NCBI GenBank assembly: GCA_001931905.2
Contig: MSJI02000907.1
Coordinates: forward strand, 1-64,000
Length of the DNA stretch: 64,000 nt
Source: Cladosporium sp. IMV 00045
Lineage: Eukaryota; Ascomycota; Dothideomycetes; Cladosporiales; Cladosporiaceae
Reading direction: 5' to 3'
A program made the translations under genes and the position numbers. The notes beneath the pieces are model-generated. The model saw only the letters and a program-made list of their open reading frames with translations. It had not been told where the DNA came from and ran no database searches. The stretch's first letter is position 1. Each line of letters opens with the position of its first letter. Positions 61,757-64,000 of the stretch are shown here, piece by piece.

Positions 61757-62799
61757 CTACTTTGCAACCTGGACCTTATCCTCAAGCTGAGCCTCCAACT
61801 CCGCCAGATGTTGCATGGTCTTGATAGTAGACTGCTGCAAATCCTTACCGGCAGGCTTGTAAGGCTTGCGAGGATGGAACAGAGTCTGATCACTCAGTCC
61901 AGCAACAGGTCCTGCGAAATGTGCCGTGCCGTACTTCGTGGCAGAAAGACCCTTCTTACACGCCGACTCCGCGAGTGCAACGCGACCCTGCAACTCCTGC
62001 GCTTCTGCGATCTTGCCCTCTTGCCAAAGTGAGTAGAGCTTGGATACGGATTTGGGGAAGACGTTGCCGATGCCCGTGACGCAGCCCACGCCTCCACCGA
62101 CCAGACAGGGGAGGAGCCAGTCTGACTGGCCTGAGAAGACGGCAAACTGGTCGGGCTTGAACCGAGCAGTCAGGCTGGTGACTTTGCCGGCGTTGGCACA
62201 GGTGAGTTTTGTGCCGACGATGTTGGGGTGTTCGGCGAGCTGTGAGAGGACGTCGATGCCGAGGTCGACGCCTGATGTTACGCCGGGGAACTGAGACTTT
62301 CGTTAGTATACAGCTGTGGTCACGTCGAGTGATGAGATCTTACGTTGTAGCAAATAATGGGAATGCAGCTGTGGTCCGCCACCTCACGGTAGAACTCGAC
62401 AATAGCATCGTTTGTCACCGCTTTAGGCCAATATGAAGGAGGAAGCAGAAGCCCGAAATCAGCACCAGCTTCAGCAGCATCATCGGCCAGTCTCAGAGTC
62501 TCGTTGGTCGACTGTCCACTAATACCAGCGGCCAGAGGGAATTTGGGCTCTCCGACGTCCGCAGCTGCTTGTCTCGCTGTGCGGATCAAGTCTTTCCTCT
62601 CCTCTGGTGAGAGCAGAGCAGCTTCTGCGGTTGAGCCTTGCAGTACGAGGCCGTTGACGCCGCCACGCATCAGGTGAGCGAAGTATTTGCGGGACGCCTC
62701 GAGGTCAAGCTCCTGGCGTGGTGTGTTCTTGTAGAGCGAGACGACGGGACACCAGACGCCGGCAGGGACGGCGGACTTGACTGGGGATATTGAGCCCAT
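61757..62799 (-). CDS. DapA-family aldolase/dehydratase (HOGA/GaaC-like)
   Basis: Class I Schiff-base lyase of the dihydrodipicolinate synthase/N-acetylneuraminate lyase superfamily. Two exons, 62799-62344 and 62290-61757 (53 bp intron), encode 329 residues. The join restores IPIICYNFPGVTSGVDLG, with catalytic Tyr151. The Schiff-base lysine is Lys180 in IVGTKLTC. The first loop is GSTAEAALLSPEERK, replacing the GTTGE motif of true DapA. Fungal relatives include 4-hydroxy-2-oxoglutarate aldolase and the L-threo-3-deoxy-hexulosonate aldolase of galacturonate catabolism (GaaC). The enzyme would cleave a 2-oxo-3-deoxy acid to pyruvate plus an aldehyde, and the adjacent reductase could reduce that aldehyde. 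No dehydratase that would make such a substrate is visible in the window. Start is the first ATG. Confidence 0.88.
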
Positions 62800-63515
62800 G
62801 TTTGAGAACAATTTGTTTGTTCAGTAGATGAGGTATGGTAATGAACTGTCGGTAATGCTGAGGATTGTTTTAGGCGCTACTAAGCTCTCTGAAGCATACT
62901 TTGAGCATTCCGTTATAGTTGTATATCAATGAGTACCTTGAAAGCAAAGCGGAGACATCGGAGAGGTTGCTCCGACTGCGAGAGGAGTTGCCGGAGGACG
63001 CCATCGCCCTGTGGCAACGCGAAGGTAATACGCATATGCACACACGGAGCGACCTTCCAAGGAGCAAGATGCTGATGTGACCTGGTTGCTCATGATGGTA
63101 TTGTTCACTTCTCACGATTCACTTTCACGTTCACAGGGGCTGGGAGGTTTCTTTGCGTATCATCTGATCGGCATTTGCGGCCCTGGAGTTCACACCCAGC
63201 AAACGCCGACAGCCGACGAAAGCTCAGAGGCTTTGGTGGTTTTGCGCTATTCACAAACTGCACCATTCGTTCATCTCGACTGTCAAGTTTTGTTCTACAT
63301 CAGACGAGAAGGCAAGCATCATTGTGGTCTCTATCCCTCAGCATTTCTATCACAGCATGCGTGTACTTCAACCGCAAGGAAAGAAGGATGTTGCTCGAAT
63401 TGGGGACAAAGAAGATTGCGAATGATCAATGTAATGTTCTCATTTAGATTATTGTCGTTACATCGTAGGAATAATTAAAGGGGTATCAGATCAAAATTCC
63501 CAATCCTGCTTTCCT
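62800..63515. other. Intergenic region
   Basis: About 700 bp between the aldolase start and the small protein gene's stop. Only short unlikely ORFs on both strands; no repeats or RNA signals seen. Confidence 0.4.
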
Positions 63516-63765
63516 TTACTTCTTGAAGACCTGCTCGTGGGCCTGGTTGTTGATGCCGTCGGAGATCTTCTTGTCGTACTTGTCACCCATGCCGGCCTTG
63601 TCGGTGGCGTTGTCGACCTCTGATCGAAGCTGTTAGTGGCTGGTCTTACACGAGCGAAGGAGATCTGTTGAAGAACTTACGGTTGTTGACCTGCTTCCTG
63701 GAGAAGTCTTCGGCCTTGTTGTTGCCCTTGAGGGCGTCCTTAGCCTTGTCCATGAGTCCAGACAT
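63516..63765 (-). CDS. Small hydrophilic protein, MT0933-antitoxin-like / stress type
   Basis: Two exons, 63765-63681 and 63619-63516 (61 bp intron), encode only 62 residues, too short for routine ORF calling. The protein is very hydrophilic and Lys/Asp/Asn-rich: it starts SGLMDKAKDALKGNNKAED, then DNATDKAGMGDKYDKKIS and ends HEQVFKK. Similar small Lys-Ala-Asp proteins are common and often strongly expressed in filamentous fungi; some are annotated as MT0933-like antitoxin family by distant similarity to an actinobacterial protein, but no toxin partner is seen here. The splice joins QVNN to QVDNATDKAG and the codon choice is highly biased to C-ending codons, suggesting high expression. The cellular role is unknown. 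Confidence 0.75.
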
Positions 63766-64000
63766 GATGATTGGTTTTGGTGGTTGTGGTGAGATTTGTG
63801 TGTTGTTTTGAAGTGTTTGAAGTGTTTGATAAGGAGTTACTTCAGAAGACAGTTGAGTACATCATATATATATGTTCTGAGGACACCTCCAGGCAGATTG
63901 GTCAGACGTCATTGTTTTGATTCTCCGGATGTCTTCCGTGATCTTGGTGACGACCCTAGTCGTGATGTGCCAGCTTTGGAGCGCTGTCGCGATCCTGTAG
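63766..64000. other. Promoter of the small protein gene
   Basis: Upstream sequence with repeated GTTTGAAGTGTTTGA units near 63806-63830 and a TATATATA stretch at about 63864-63872, a plausible TATA element about 100 bp upstream of the ATG. Confidence 0.45.

Overview
The window reads as nuclear DNA of a filamentous ascomycete. Most genes carry several short introns of about 47-97 bp with GT..AG borders. Fungal-specific families are frequent (Zn2Cys6 regulators, alpha-aminoadipate lysine synthesis, CHZ1, fused NADH-type glutamate synthase). Family content and gene style suggest Dothideomycetes, possibly the Mycosphaerellaceae group, but that placement is inference. No rRNA, tRNA, CRISPR array or intact transposon was seen.

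1-20 kb is housekeeping. It holds mitochondrial homoaconitase (LYS4), an F-box-like/DUF7730-like protein, glutamate synthase GLT1 (three exons, minus strand), a 4.2 kb gene-poor gap, and a divergent pair made of the H2A.Z chaperone CHZ1 and the replisome adaptor CTF4/MCL1. The promoter of that pair has a cluster of three MluI-box cores.

20-29 kb is a disturbed, gene-poor block. It holds a Pro/Trp-rich ORF broken by one stop and one frameshift, one complete Zn2Cys6 regulator, one Zn2Cys6 gene reduced to its DNA-binding half, and an NRDE2 gene that keeps only its N-terminal exon. The block ends at UTP10, which is intact and transcribed away from the NRDE2 remnant. 35-37.6 kb holds a GFA/CENP-V zinc protein and a beta-trefoil plus coiled-coil protein.

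38.6-62.8 kb is a dense run of 12 metabolic genes that looks like a dedicated catabolic cluster. It contains two Zn2Cys6 regulators, a dienelactone-hydrolase-family enzyme, a Dal5-type anion transporter, an SDR, a sugar/H+ symporter, a sialidase-like beta-propeller and a D-erythronate dehydrogenase (DenD)-like enzyme. It also contains a four-carbon acid-sugar kinase fused in frame to a full aldo-keto reductase, a cytochrome b5/FMN 2-hydroxyacid dehydrogenase lacking a mitochondrial presequence, a separate aldo-keto reductase and a DapA-family aldolase. Together these suggest uptake, lactone opening, oxidation, phosphorylation and aldol cleavage of an acid sugar such as an aldonate or tetronate. 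The substrate is inferred, not shown. A small hydrophilic stress-type protein gene lies near the right edge.

Exon borders were read by eye from splice signals and reading-frame continuity. Each spliced CDS totals a whole number of codons.
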